Shown here: positions 7,370 through 15,496 of the stretch, piece by piece | How positions within the stretch are numbered: position 1 is the stretch's first letter | Layout: every line of letters starts with the position of its first letter | Source of the DNA: Anianabacter salinae | GTDB lineage: Bacteria > Pseudomonadota > Alphaproteobacteria > Rhodobacterales > Rhodobacteraceae | DNA: 64,000 bases | Reading direction: 5' to 3' | NCBI RefSeq assembly: GCF_019061145.1 | Contig: NZ_JAHQZS010000002.1 | Coordinates: 186,001 to 250,000, forward strand | The notes under the pieces: model-generated | Seen by the model: the letters and a program-made list of their open reading frames with translations, nothing else | Databases searched by the model: none | Told to the model about the DNA's origin: nothing | Translations under genes and position numbers: made by a program

Positions 7370-8668
7370 TCAGTAACGGTTGGCGATGGGCAGCTCTTCG
7401 GCAGGGAACAGGCTGATGACTTCGCAGCCGTTTTCCGTCACCACGACCTCTTCCTCGATCCGGGCGGCGGAATAACCGTCGGTCGCGGGGCAATAGGTTT
7501 CGAGCGCAAAAACCATGCCGGTCTTGATTTCCATCGGGTGTTCAAGGCTGACCGCGCGGCTGATGATCGGGCGTTCGTGCAGCGCCAGCCCAAGCCCGTG
7601 GCCGAATTGCAGGCCGAACGCCGCGTCCTCGTTGGGAAAGCCCAGCGATTCCGCCGTCGGCCAGACCTCGGCCACCTTGTCGGTGGTCACGCCGGGCTTG
7701 ATCATCGCGATCGAGGCGTCGATCCATTCGCGCGCCTTCACGTAGGCGTCGTTCTGCACCGGTGTCGCGCGGCCCACGTTGAAGGTCCGGTAGTAGCAGG
7801 TGCGATAGCCCTGATAGCTTTGCAGGATGTCGAAGAAGCACTGATCGCCGGGCCGGATCAGCCGGTCGGTGAAGTTGTGCGGGTGCGGATTGCACCGCTC
7901 GCCCGAAATCGCGTTGATCGCCTCGACGTCGTCGCTGCCCATCTCGTAGAGCATCTTGTTGGACAGCGCGACGATGTCGTTCTCGCGGATGCCCGGTTTC
8001 AGTTCCTCGTAGATCATGTGGTAGACGCCATCGACCATCGCGGCGGCCTGCGTCAGAAGCTGGATCTCGTCCCAGTTCTTGATCTCGCGCGCCGCCAGCA
8101 TGATCTGCTGGCCGTCGACAACCTTGATGCCTTCCTCTTGCAGCGCGTGGAACATGGCGGTCTCGGCATAATCGACGCCGACCGGCATGTCGGCCATGCC
8201 TGCGTCCTTGATGAGCTGCGCGATCATCTTGGCGTACTTGCGCATCAACCCGAATTCGGGCGGGATCGTGCCGCGCATGCCGACGACACCGGCAAGGCAG
8301 TGGTCAGGCTCCAGCCAGTCGGAATGGCGCTTGTGGTGAACGGCGGCCGAGCCGAAATCCCAGACATACGGGGAATCGTCGCCCGTCAGCAGGCAGAAGC
8401 GGCACATCTTGTCCCGCTCCCATTCACCGATCTTGGTCGCGCTGACGTAGCGGATGTTGTTCACGTCGAACAGAAGCAGCGACCCGGCCTGCGAGTTCTG
8501 CAGCGACTGCCGGGTGCGGGCCAGCCGGTAGCGGCGCAGGCGGTCGTGGTCGATCCGGCGCTCGAAATCCACGGACATGTGGCCCGAGGCGGGCAGGCGG
8601 TCGCGCCATTCCCAGTTCGGCTCCAGGTCCTGCGGGGTCAGCAGGTTCGGCATCAGGGCGCGCGTCAT
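7370..8668 (-). CDS. M24-family (aminopeptidase P/creatinase/DddP fold) protein with altered metal site
   Basis: 432 residues with the pita-bread fold of peptidase family M24 in the second half. Metal-ligand positions: Asp280 (CFFDILQSY), then Cys291 where the family normally has the second Asp (D-x10-D followed by RTF), His357 in FGHGLG, Glu390 and Glu405/406 in AARIEEE. The N-terminal half is a creatinase-like domain. Family members include prolidases, creatinase and the DMSP lyase DddP, so peptidase activity should not be assumed. The ATG at 8668 has a GGGAGGAC site. Its place between an SDR and an acyloin/2-oxo-acid dehydrogenase suggests a lyase or hydrolase step on a small metabolite. 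Confidence 0.8.
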   Translation of the reverse strand: MTRALMPNLLTPQDLEPNWEWRDRLPASGHMSVDFERRIDHDRLRRYRLARTRQSLQNSQAGSLLLFDVNNIRYVSATKIGEWERDKMCRFCLLTGDDSPYVWDFGSAAVHHKRHSDWLEPDHCLAGVVGMRGTIPPEFGLMRKYAKMIAQLIKDAGMADMPVGVDYAETAMFHALQEEGIKVVDGQQIMLAAREIKNWDEIQLLTQAAAMVDGVYHMIYEELKPGIRENDIVALSNKMLYEMGSDDVEAINAISGERCNPHPHNFTDRLIRPGDQCFFDILQSYQGYRTCYYRTFNVGRATPVQNDAYVKAREWIDASIAMIKPGVTTDKVAEVWPTAESLGFPNEDAAFGLQFGHGLGLALHERPIISRAVSLEHPMEIKTGMVFALETYCPATDGYSAARIEEEVVVTENGCEVISLFPAEELPIANRY

Positions 8669-8771
8669 GGGCAAGTCCTCCCTTCGGCGCACCGCGCGGG
8701 GCGCACCGGTCAAGTGTCGTGTCAGGTGGTGGGGGCGCGGCACCCGCGCCCCCGTGGGTGTCACCAGGGCG

Positions 8772-9578
8772 TCACTGGATGCACCAGCCGCCGTCGATGT
8801 GGATCATCTGGCCGGTCATGTAGTCGCTGTCGTGGCTGGCCAGGAAAGACGCGGTGCCGACGATGTCGTCCGGGTAGGACACCCGCTTGATCTGCAGCGC
8901 GTCGCGCGCGATGTCCTCGTAGGCCTGGCCTTCCTTCTGCTTGAAGCCGATCTCCACCAGGTCCTTGTCCAGTTGTTCCCACAGCGGCGTGACCACGACG
9001 CCCGGCGCATAGCCGTTGACGGTGATGTTGTGTTCGGACAGGGCGATGGCGCCGCAATGGGTCAGCGCGAGGCAGCCGTATTTCGAGGTGCAGTAGACGG
9101 TCACGTCCACCAGCGGCTTGCGCGATGCGATGCTGCCCACGTTGATCAGCTTGTAGGGCGTATCCTGCGGGCCCTGCGCGATCATCTGGCGCGCGGTCTC
9201 CTGCATCCCAAGCCACATCGCCTTGGTGTTGACGTTCATGATCATGTCCCAGTTGTCTTCATCGATATCCATGAAGAACCGGGGCTTGTTCAGGCCCGCG
9301 TTGAACAGGCCGACGTTGATCGAGCCGAACGCCTCGACCGTGGCGGCGACGGCGGCGGCGTTGTCGGCGCGGCTGGTGACATCCATCCGCACCGCAACGG
9401 CCTTGCCGCCTCCGGCCGCATTGATCCGGTCCGCAACCTCCTGCGCGGCATCCTGGTCAAGATCGCCAAGGCAGACATTCGCGCCCTGTGCGGCGAAATG
9501 CTCGGCATTGGCGGCACCCATGCCGCGGGCGGCGCCGGTGATCAGGATGTTCTTTCCGGTCAGGCGATTGGGGTCCAT
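8772..9578 (-). CDS. SDR-family polyol/sugar dehydrogenase
   Basis: 268-residue classical short-chain dehydrogenase: TGAARGMG cofactor motif near the N-terminus, FNAG (NNAG variant), catalytic Ser in GSIAS, YCTSK (Tyr-x3-Lys) and the C-terminal DSDYMTGQMIHIDGG. It is paralogous to the SDR at 12678-13475: both share SIASR, a Y-C-x-S-K active site and a V-x-T-x-x-WEQ-x-D-x-DL-x-EIG block. Closest functional relatives by pattern are sorbitol/galactitol and butanediol dehydrogenases. It is the second gene of the minus-strand operon, 10 bases after the regulator. Confidence 0.88.
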   Translation of the reverse strand: MDPNRLTGKNILITGAARGMGAANAEHFAAQGANVCLGDLDQDAAQEVADRINAAGGGKAVAVRMDVTSRADNAAAVAATVEAFGSINVGLFNAGLNKPRFFMDIDEDNWDMIMNVNTKAMWLGMQETARQMIAQGPQDTPYKLINVGSIASRKPLVDVTVYCTSKYGCLALTHCGAIALSEHNITVNGYAPGVVVTPLWEQLDKDLVEIGFKQKEGQAYEDIARDALQIKRVSYPDDIVGTASFLASHDSDYMTGQMIHIDGGWCIQ

Positions 9579-9588
9579 GGTTTCCTCC

Positions 9589-11415
9589 CTAGGTGTCGGT
9601 CGTGGTCATTGTGGCTTCGGCGCGGGCCTGAACCCGGGCGAGCGCCTCGCGCGGGGTCACGAGACCGCGCAGCATGTCGTGCAGCTCGTGTCCGCAGATG
9701 TGGATGATGTCCGAGATCTGCGGGATCGGCGGACGCGGCCAGAATTGCAGCTCGTCGCGCCAGGACATCTGGTCCACCGTCTCGAAGATCGGCGACAGGC
9801 GCCGCACCTCGGGGTCGGCGCCCACCGAATAGCGGGGCGCGGTGCGGCTGCCGTTCTGGGCGTAGACCTTTTGCGCCGCGGGCGAGGTGAAGGCGACGAG
9901 CGATTCCACCGTGTCCTCGATGCGATCCTCGGCAAGATTGGACGGCACGCACAGCACATAGCCGCCCACGGGCGCGATCGGCCGCCCCTTGGGGCCGTGC
10001 GGATGCGGCAGATAGCCGGTGTTGCCGTGCGCCGGGCAGGTCTCGTCCAGCTCGAAATAGGGGGCGAGCAGGGTGTAGCCGTAGGCCATCGCGACCTTGC
10101 CGGCCGCATAGGGGCGCACGCGTTCATACCAGGACATCGACAGGATGTCGGGCGGCGAGAACTCCATTAGCGTCATGAGGTAGTCCGCCGCCGCAAGCGC
10201 GCGGTCGGTGTCGAGCGTGGGACGCAGCGCGCGGCCTTCGATCTGGTCAGCGTCATAGCCGCCCGCGTGCTTCGGCAGGTCCACGATGGGCTGGCCGAAG
10301 GCGGCGCAGGTCATCATGAAGGTGTGGCCCAGCGCGGTGCCGCGTGCCGCGTTCCACGCAACGCCATAGCGCCCGTGGCGCGGATCGTGGAAATGGCGCG
10401 CGGCCTCGATCACCTGGTCGGTGGTGCTGGGCGGCTCCAGCCCTTCGGCGGCGAACCAGTCCTTGCGGAAGAACATCAGTTCGGGCGTCGTCTGGCTGGG
10501 CACGCCGTAAGGCACGCCGTTCCAGTGTGCGGCACGCCATCCGGCGGTGTGGAAGTCGGCGGGGTCAAGCCGCGATACGTCCATGATCTCGGGCAGGGGG
10601 CGGATCACGCCGCTGCGCACGAACTCGCCCACCCAGGGCAGATCGACGGCGATCAGGTCGTAGCGGCTTTTCGGACGCTCCGCATTGCGCAGCGCCTCGA
10701 TGCGCAACCGGTCGATCGAGAACGCGCGCTGCTGGATGTCGGCGCCGATGATCTGCTCGAAGTGGCGCTTGAGGTTCTCCATCACCATGAAGGTCGGATC
10801 GCTGTGCACCAGGATGCGCAGGCCGCCCGGCATCTTGACCGGTTGCGGCAACGCGCGCGGCGGCGGGATCATCGCGGTGCCCGGCTGATACGATCCGCCG
10901 AAGTAGTAGTCGCGCGCGCCCTCGGCGGCGCCGGGTCCGGCAAAGGCGGCGGTGGCGATGCGGTCGATGCGGTCGGACAGTTGCTTGAAACGGTCGAGCA
11001 GAAGCGCGCTGGGATGCAAGGAAAAGCTTTTGCCGGTGCGGGTGCGCGGGCGTTGTTCGACCAGCCCCGCCGCCTGGATCTCGGCCAGCCTGCGCATCGC
11101 CGTGGCATAGGGAACGCCCGACGAGGCCACCAGCGACGAGGGCGACACCAGCCGTCCCTCCAGATGCCCCCGCAGCAGGTTCAGGATCATGCTGAGATGC
11201 GGGTTCGGGGTGTTGGGGTCGAGCGAGGTGTCGATCTCGACCATCAATTCGCCCAGGAACCCCACAACGCGATCCAGCTCGGGCTCGGGGCCCGCAGTCG
11301 GCGGGGCAGGGCGCGCTTGCGCCAATTCCCGTCCGATATGGATATTTCTTGATGCGGTCGCGTGCATGGCGGGGGTGTCTTTACCGGTCCTGGCGGGTTT
11401 GGGGGGCGTCTTCAT
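9589..11415 (-). CDS. Winged-helix regulator fused to an ABC-type solute-binding-protein domain
   Basis: 608 residues. Residues about 73-135 form a winged helix-turn-helix (SPSSLVASSGVPYATAMRRL, then a GLVEQRPRTRTGK wing). Residues about 198-590 look like a family-1 extracellular sugar-binding protein (ILVHSDPTFMVMENLKRHFE, PYGVPSQTTPELMFFRKDWF, APVGGYVLCVPSNL). There is no signal peptide, so the protein is cytoplasmic and the binding domain probably senses a ligand. The start at 11415 has AGGA 8 bases upstream and is preceded by repeats that it may bind. It heads the operon and faces the sugar ABC operon divergently. Confidence 0.82.
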   Translation of the reverse strand: MKTPPKPARTGKDTPAMHATASRNIHIGRELAQARPAPPTAGPEPELDRVVGFLGELMVEIDTSLDPNTPNPHLSMILNLLRGHLEGRLVSPSSLVASSGVPYATAMRRLAEIQAAGLVEQRPRTRTGKSFSLHPSALLLDRFKQLSDRIDRIATAAFAGPGAAEGARDYYFGGSYQPGTAMIPPPRALPQPVKMPGGLRILVHSDPTFMVMENLKRHFEQIIGADIQQRAFSIDRLRIEALRNAERPKSRYDLIAVDLPWVGEFVRSGVIRPLPEIMDVSRLDPADFHTAGWRAAHWNGVPYGVPSQTTPELMFFRKDWFAAEGLEPPSTTDQVIEAARHFHDPRHGRYGVAWNAARGTALGHTFMMTCAAFGQPIVDLPKHAGGYDADQIEGRALRPTLDTDRALAAADYLMTLMEFSPPDILSMSWYERVRPYAAGKVAMAYGYTLLAPYFELDETCPAHGNTGYLPHPHGPKGRPIAPVGGYVLCVPSNLAEDRIEDTVESLVAFTSPAAQKVYAQNGSRTAPRYSVGADPEVRRLSPIFETVDQMSWRDELQFWPRPPIPQISDIIHICGHELHDMLRGLVTPREALARVQARAEATMTTTDT

Positions 11416-11421
11416 TCCGAT

Positions 11422-11541
11422 TATCCTGATAATGTCCAGATTGAGGGCGTGCCGACATGCCCCATTTGTCCAAGCTGGATACCAGAATATCCAACATGGA
11501 TAAATCGAGGGTGACTCCGGGACGGAGAATCGCGCTGGATA
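11422..11541. promoter_or_regulatory. GGATA/TATCC repeat cluster, candidate operator of the divergent promoter
   Basis: In the 210-base divergent space the pentamer GGATA or its complement occurs at 11422-11426 (TATCC), 11477-11481, 11488-11492, 11498-11502 and 11537-11541. The three central copies alternate in orientation with starts 10-11 bases apart, one helical turn, forming GGATA-N6-TATCC and TATCC-N5-GGATA. Such phased inverted repeats suit binding by the winged-helix regulator encoded at the left edge. No mapped promoter is available; this is pattern recognition. Confidence 0.55.
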
Positions 11542-11625
11542 GGAACAGATTGCATCGGGCTGTGGCTCGGGCTGGGAGGACAGCAGCAATCGCAGAACAA
11601 TGAACCCAAGGGAGGGGATATACCT

Positions 11626-12588
11626 ATGAAACTCACATTCGGTGCAGTTCTTGCCACCACCACCGCCATCTCGGGCGCGGCCTTTGCCGCGTCGCACAGC
11701 GACACGATGACCATCGGCATCACGCAGAACAACGTCGGCGTGGACAGCTACCAGACCACCTATGAGCAGGCGTTCATCGCGGCCGCCGAGGCCAATGACA
11801 TGGTCGAGACGGTCGTTCTGGATGCAGGCGGCGACGTGGCGCGGCAGATCGCGCAGATGGAAGACCTGATCCAGCAGGAAGTCGATGCCATCATCATCTG
11901 GCCGACCAACGGCGAGGCGGTCATTCCCGCCGTGCGCAAGGCCAGCCAGGCCGGGATCCCGGTCATCGTCACCAACTCGAACATCGCCGAGCAGGGCTTT
12001 GATTTCGTGGCCAGCTTCTCGGGGCCGGACAACATCACGCAAGGCTCGCGCTCGGCAGAGATCATGTGCGACCGCTTCAAGGATCTCGGCATCGACGGCG
12101 AAGCGCGGGTCGTGCAGATCTCGGGTCAGCCCGGCTACACCACCGCGATCGAGCGCGCGCAGGGCTTTGAAGAGCGTCTGCCCGAGGTTTGCCCCGACGT
12201 GACGCTGGTCGAGACCCAGCCGGGCGACTGGAACCGCGAGAAATCGCAGCAGGTGATGGAAGCGTTCCTCGTCAAGTATGACGACATCGATGGCGTCTAT
12301 TCGGGCGATGACAACATGGGCGTCGGCGCTCTGAACGCGGCCAAGGCGGCCGGGCGCGCGGGCGACATCACCTTCGTCGGGGCCACCAACTTTGCCGTCG
12401 GATACGAGGCGATGGCTGCAGGTGACTACTGGGGCTCGATCTACCAGTCGCCGGTCGACGATGCCGAGGCCGCGCTTCAGACCGCCATCGACGTGCTGAA
12501 CGGCGAAGAGGTTCCGTTCCTGAACTACTTCGACACGCCGAAGATCACGCAGGACAACATGGACGAGTTCACCAAGCCCGTATTCTAA
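11626..12588 (+). CDS. Sugar ABC transporter, periplasmic substrate-binding protein (RbsB-like)
   Basis: 320 residues with a signal peptide (1 to about 22, ending AAFAASHS) and the Peripla_BP_4 type I fold: TIGITQNNVG, DLIQQEVDAIIIWPTN, PVIVTNSN, GQPGYTTAIERAQGFEE and YSGDDNMGVGAL are the typical strand-loop blocks. It captures a sugar or polyol for the permeases and ATPase encoded downstream. A GGGAGGGG site lies upstream of the ATG at 11626. It is followed by a strong hairpin that probably lets this gene be expressed above the rest of the operon. Confidence 0.92.
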   Translation: MKLTFGAVLATTTAISGAAFAASHSDTMTIGITQNNVGVDSYQTTYEQAFIAAAEANDMVETVVLDAGGDVARQIAQMEDLIQQEVDAIIIWPTNGEAVIPAVRKASQAGIPVIVTNSNIAEQGFDFVASFSGPDNITQGSRSAEIMCDRFKDLGIDGEARVVQISGQPGYTTAIERAQGFEERLPEVCPDVTLVETQPGDWNREKSQQVMEAFLVKYDDIDGVYSGDDNMGVGALNAAKAAGRAGDITFVGATNFAVGYEAMAAGDYWGSIYQSPVDDAEAALQTAIDVLNGEEVPFLNYFDTPKITQDNMDEFTKPVF

Positions 12589-12599
12589 GTTCCTCCCCT

Positions 12600-12641
12600 G
12601 GACACGCGCGGGGCCCTGGTGCCTCGCGCGTGTCCTTTTTC
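12600..12641 (+). terminator. Strong hairpin after the binding-protein gene (partial terminator)
   Basis: An 11-base perfect stem, GGACACGCGCG with CGCGCGTGTCC (12600-12610 and 12625-12635), is followed by TTTTT. It has the form of a Rho-independent terminator. Because the next genes of the same importer follow at once on the same strand, it is probably a partial terminator that raises the ratio of binding protein to permease, a common arrangement. Confidence 0.75.
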
Positions 12642-12677
12642 CTCAACGCATACAAGAAGACCGAGGGGAGGGACGGC

Positions 12678-13475
12678 ATGGGCCGTGTTTCGGGTCGCTC
12701 GTGCATCGTCACGGGCGCAGCGCAGGGGATCGGACGCGCCATCGCCGAGGATCTCCTGGATGAGGGCGCCGACGTCTGCTTTGCCGACGTGAATGCCGCC
12801 AAGGTCGCCGAAGTGGCAGAGTGCAACGCGGCCCGCGCGCGGGCAGGCGGCGGGCGCATCACGCATTCGGTCGTCGATGTCACCAACCGCGAGATGGTCC
12901 GCGCGATGATCGCCCACACCGTCGATCGCTTCGGCAAGCTGGACGTGAAGTTCAACAATGCCGGTGTGAACAGGCCGATGAACTTTCTCGACGTGACCGA
13001 GGCGAACTGGCACTTCATCATGGACATCAACGGCTTGGGCTGCCTGATCGGCATGCAGGAAGCCGCGCGCCAGATGATCGCGCAAGGCTCCGGCGGCAAG
13101 ATCGTCAACACCGCCTCGATCGCCAGTCGGCAGGGCTTTGACAACGTGGCGCCCTATTGCGCCAGCAAGTTCGCCGTGGTCGCGCTGACCCAGTCCGGCG
13201 CGCGCGACCTTGCCAAGCATGATATCACGGTGACGGGATTTGCCCCGGGTGTCGTCGCGACCGAAATGTGGGAGCAGGTCGACCGCGACCTGATGGAGAT
13301 CGGTGCGGCAGACCGGCCAGGGCAGGCGATGGACGAGTTCTCGTCCGAAATCCTGCGCGGGCGCGTGGCGACACCGGCGGATATCACCGGAACGACGACG
13401 TTCCTCGCGTCTGCGGCCAGCGACTACATGACCGGCCAGATCGTGATGATCGACGGGGGCATGACGCTGGTCTGA
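12678..13475 (+). CDS. SDR-family polyol/sugar dehydrogenase, second copy
   Basis: 265-residue classical SDR with TGAAQGIGR, NNAG, TASIASR, YCASK and the C-terminal SDYMTGQIVMIDGG. I start at 12678 because GAGGGGAGGGA precedes this ATG; an upstream ATG at 12630 lies in the terminator tail. It is a paralogue of the SDR at 8772-9578 (shared WEQ-x-D-x-DL-x-EIG block). It is embedded in a sugar ABC importer operon between binding protein and permease, so it likely oxidises the imported compound or its first product. Confidence 0.88.
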   Translation: MGRVSGRSCIVTGAAQGIGRAIAEDLLDEGADVCFADVNAAKVAEVAECNAARARAGGGRITHSVVDVTNREMVRAMIAHTVDRFGKLDVKFNNAGVNRPMNFLDVTEANWHFIMDINGLGCLIGMQEAARQMIAQGSGGKIVNTASIASRQGFDNVAPYCASKFAVVALTQSGARDLAKHDITVTGFAPGVVATEMWEQVDRDLMEIGAADRPGQAMDEFSSEILRGRVATPADITGTTTFLASAASDYMTGQIVMIDGGMTLV

Positions 13476-13517
13476 CGCGCTGCGACAGGCGCCGCTGCCA
13501 TTTTGGGAGGGAAAGGC

Positions 13518-14492
13518 ATGGCTGAACTGACGAAATCCGGCGTCGCCGGAGTTCTTGCGCGACAGGGCATCCTGATCGCCTTCGTGATCTTCATGGTGGG
13601 GTTCGCCATCGCGAACCAGCGGTTCATCGCCGTCGACAACGTGTTCGGCGTGATCCGGTCCTCGGCGATCCTTGGTGTCATGGCGCTTGGCGTGACCTTT
13701 GTCGTCATCGGCGGCAACCTGGACCTGTCGGTCGGCTCGATGATGTCGTTCTCGACCATCGTGGTGCTGGACCTGCACGACAAGCTTGGCCCCGCGCTCG
13801 CCATACCGGCGATGTTCGCGCTGACCCTGCTGCTGGGCGCCTTCATCGGGTTCCTCGTGGGGTATCTCAAGCTCAATTCGCTGATCGTGACGCTGGGGAT
13901 GCTGTCGGCGATCCACGGGCTGACGCTGACCTGGTCGGGCGGCAAGAACATGGACATCGCGGACAAGTCGGGCACCTGGTTCGGCTTCTTCGGGCAGGGG
14001 TCGGTCATGGGCATTCCGATGCCGATCCTGATGTTCGCCGGGCTTGCCGCGGTGCTGGGCATCGTGCTGGCGCGCACGCCGTTCGGCCGCAAGGTCTATG
14101 CCGTTGGCGGCAACGGGACGGCGGCGACATTCTCGGGCGTGCCGCGTGCGCGGGTGGTGTTCACCACCTACCTTCTTTCGGCGTTCTGTGTCGCGACTGC
14201 GGGTCTGATGCAGGCCAGCCGGTCGATGGGAAGCCAGAACACCGTCGGGCAGGGGATGGAGCTTGAGGTTCTGGCCGCCGTGATCCTGGGCGGCGCATCG
14301 CTGCTGGGCGGGTCGGGCACGATCTTCAAGACCGTGATCGGTGTGCTGATCCTCGGCTTCATCCAGAACGGACTTCTTCTGGTCGGGCTCGAATTCTACG
14401 TCCAGTACGTCGTGACCTGGACGATCATCATCCTCGCGGTCTGGCTGGACATCGCTGCAAAGCGGGGCCGTCTCTGGTCCCCGATCGCATAG
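13518..14492 (+). CDS. Sugar ABC transporter permease (RbsC-like), first copy
   Basis: 324 residues, about eight to ten membrane segments, BPD_transp_2 family. Typical motifs are GVTFVVIGGNLDLSVGSMM, LNSLIVTLGMLSA and AAVILGGASLLGGSGT. The ATG at 13518 has a GGGAGGGAAAGG site. Together with the next permease it would form the heterodimeric channel of the importer served by the ATPase at 15493. Confidence 0.92.
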   Translation: MAELTKSGVAGVLARQGILIAFVIFMVGFAIANQRFIAVDNVFGVIRSSAILGVMALGVTFVVIGGNLDLSVGSMMSFSTIVVLDLHDKLGPALAIPAMFALTLLLGAFIGFLVGYLKLNSLIVTLGMLSAIHGLTLTWSGGKNMDIADKSGTWFGFFGQGSVMGIPMPILMFAGLAAVLGIVLARTPFGRKVYAVGGNGTAATFSGVPRARVVFTTYLLSAFCVATAGLMQASRSMGSQNTVGQGMELEVLAAVILGGASLLGGSGTIFKTVIGVLILGFIQNGLLLVGLEFYVQYVVTWTIIILAVWLDIAAKRGRLWSPIA

Positions 14493-14503
14493 GGGCGGAT
14501 GGC

Positions 14504-15496
14504 ATGAACAAGGAAACACTCATCAAGCAAGGCGGCATCTGGGTCTTCATCCTGGTCGAGCTTGCGTTCTTCTCGATCGCCGGAGAGTTCCTGTCGGTCA
14601 CGGACGTGGCCTTCATGGACTACGGCAACATGCTGCTGCTTCTGAAGCAATCCGCGCCCATCGGGATCATCGCGCTTGGCATGACCATCGTGATGATAAA
14701 CGGCAACATCGACCTCAGCGTCGGCGCGACCTTTGCGCTGGCCGCCATCGTGCTTCTGGACAGCATGACATGGCCCTTCATGCAGGCGCTTGGCGACTGG
14801 GCGATCCCGCTGGCGTGGCTGTTCGCGCTTCTGACCGGAACGGTACTGGGCGCGATCAACGGGCTGATCGTTTGGAAGACGGGGGTCGACGCCTTCATCG
14901 TCACGCTGGGCGCGATGCTGGGCTACCGCGGCCTTGTGTTCATGTACAACGGCGAGCAGCCGACGAGCCATCTCAACTGGACGCTGGTGGATTTCGCCGA
15001 GGCGCAGTTCCTGGGGCTGCACACCGCAACCTGGTTCCTGCTGGGGGCGGCGCTGGTCCTGTGGCTGGTGATGACGCGCACCGTGCATGGCCGCAACGCC
15101 TATGCCATCGGCAACAACCGCGAGGCGGCGGTGAATGCCGGTATCCGCGTGGGTCCGCATTTCCTGTGGAATTTCATGCTGATCGGCTTTCTCGCCGCGC
15201 TGTCGGCGGTGGTGTTCTATTCGGAATCCGGGTCGGTGAACCCCAATGACGGAATGCTCTACGAGCTGTGGGCGATCACCGCGGTCGTGCTGGGCGGCAC
15301 CAAGCTGACGGGCGGCTATGGCTCGATCATCTCGACGCTGGGCGGGGTCATCGCGATCCAGCTTCTGCGCAAGGGCCTTGGGCACATCGGCGCGGACACC
15401 GAAACGGTGAACCTCGTGATCGGCCTGATCCTGATCGCTGTGCTGTTCCTCGACCGGCAGCTTAACCGGCGTGGCAAGGAGGAATTGAAGACATGA
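14504..15496 (+). CDS. Sugar ABC transporter permease (RbsC-like), second copy
   Basis: 330 residues, same family as the preceding permease (GMTIVMINGNIDLSVGATF, DAFIVTLGAMLGYRG, VVLGGTKLTGGYGS). The gene starts 11 bases after the first permease stop and its last four bases (ATGA) overlap the start of the ATPase gene. The second permease is clearly diverged from the first, indicating an obligate heterodimer and not a recent duplication. Confidence 0.92.
   Translation: MNKETLIKQGGIWVFILVELAFFSIAGEFLSVTDVAFMDYGNMLLLLKQSAPIGIIALGMTIVMINGNIDLSVGATFALAAIVLLDSMTWPFMQALGDWAIPLAWLFALLTGTVLGAINGLIVWKTGVDAFIVTLGAMLGYRGLVFMYNGEQPTSHLNWTLVDFAEAQFLGLHTATWFLLGAALVLWLVMTRTVHGRNAYAIGNNREAAVNAGIRVGPHFLWNFMLIGFLAALSAVVFYSESGSVNPNDGMLYELWAITAVVLGGTKLTGGYGSIISTLGGVIAIQLLRKGLGHIGADTETVNLVIGLILIAVLFLDRQLNRRGKEELKT

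Noticed and set aside
1653-8668. Canonical acetoin dehydrogenase (acoABC) or pyruvate dehydrogenase operon
   Set aside because: The E2 is split and there is no AcoC-type protein or E3; the regulator and M24-like gene do not belong to either.
12585-14519. 644-codon open frame on the minus strand across the SDR and permease genes
   Set aside because: It is antisense to well-supported genes, lacks a ribosome binding site and has a His/Arg/Asp-rich composition typical of shadow frames in GC-rich DNA.
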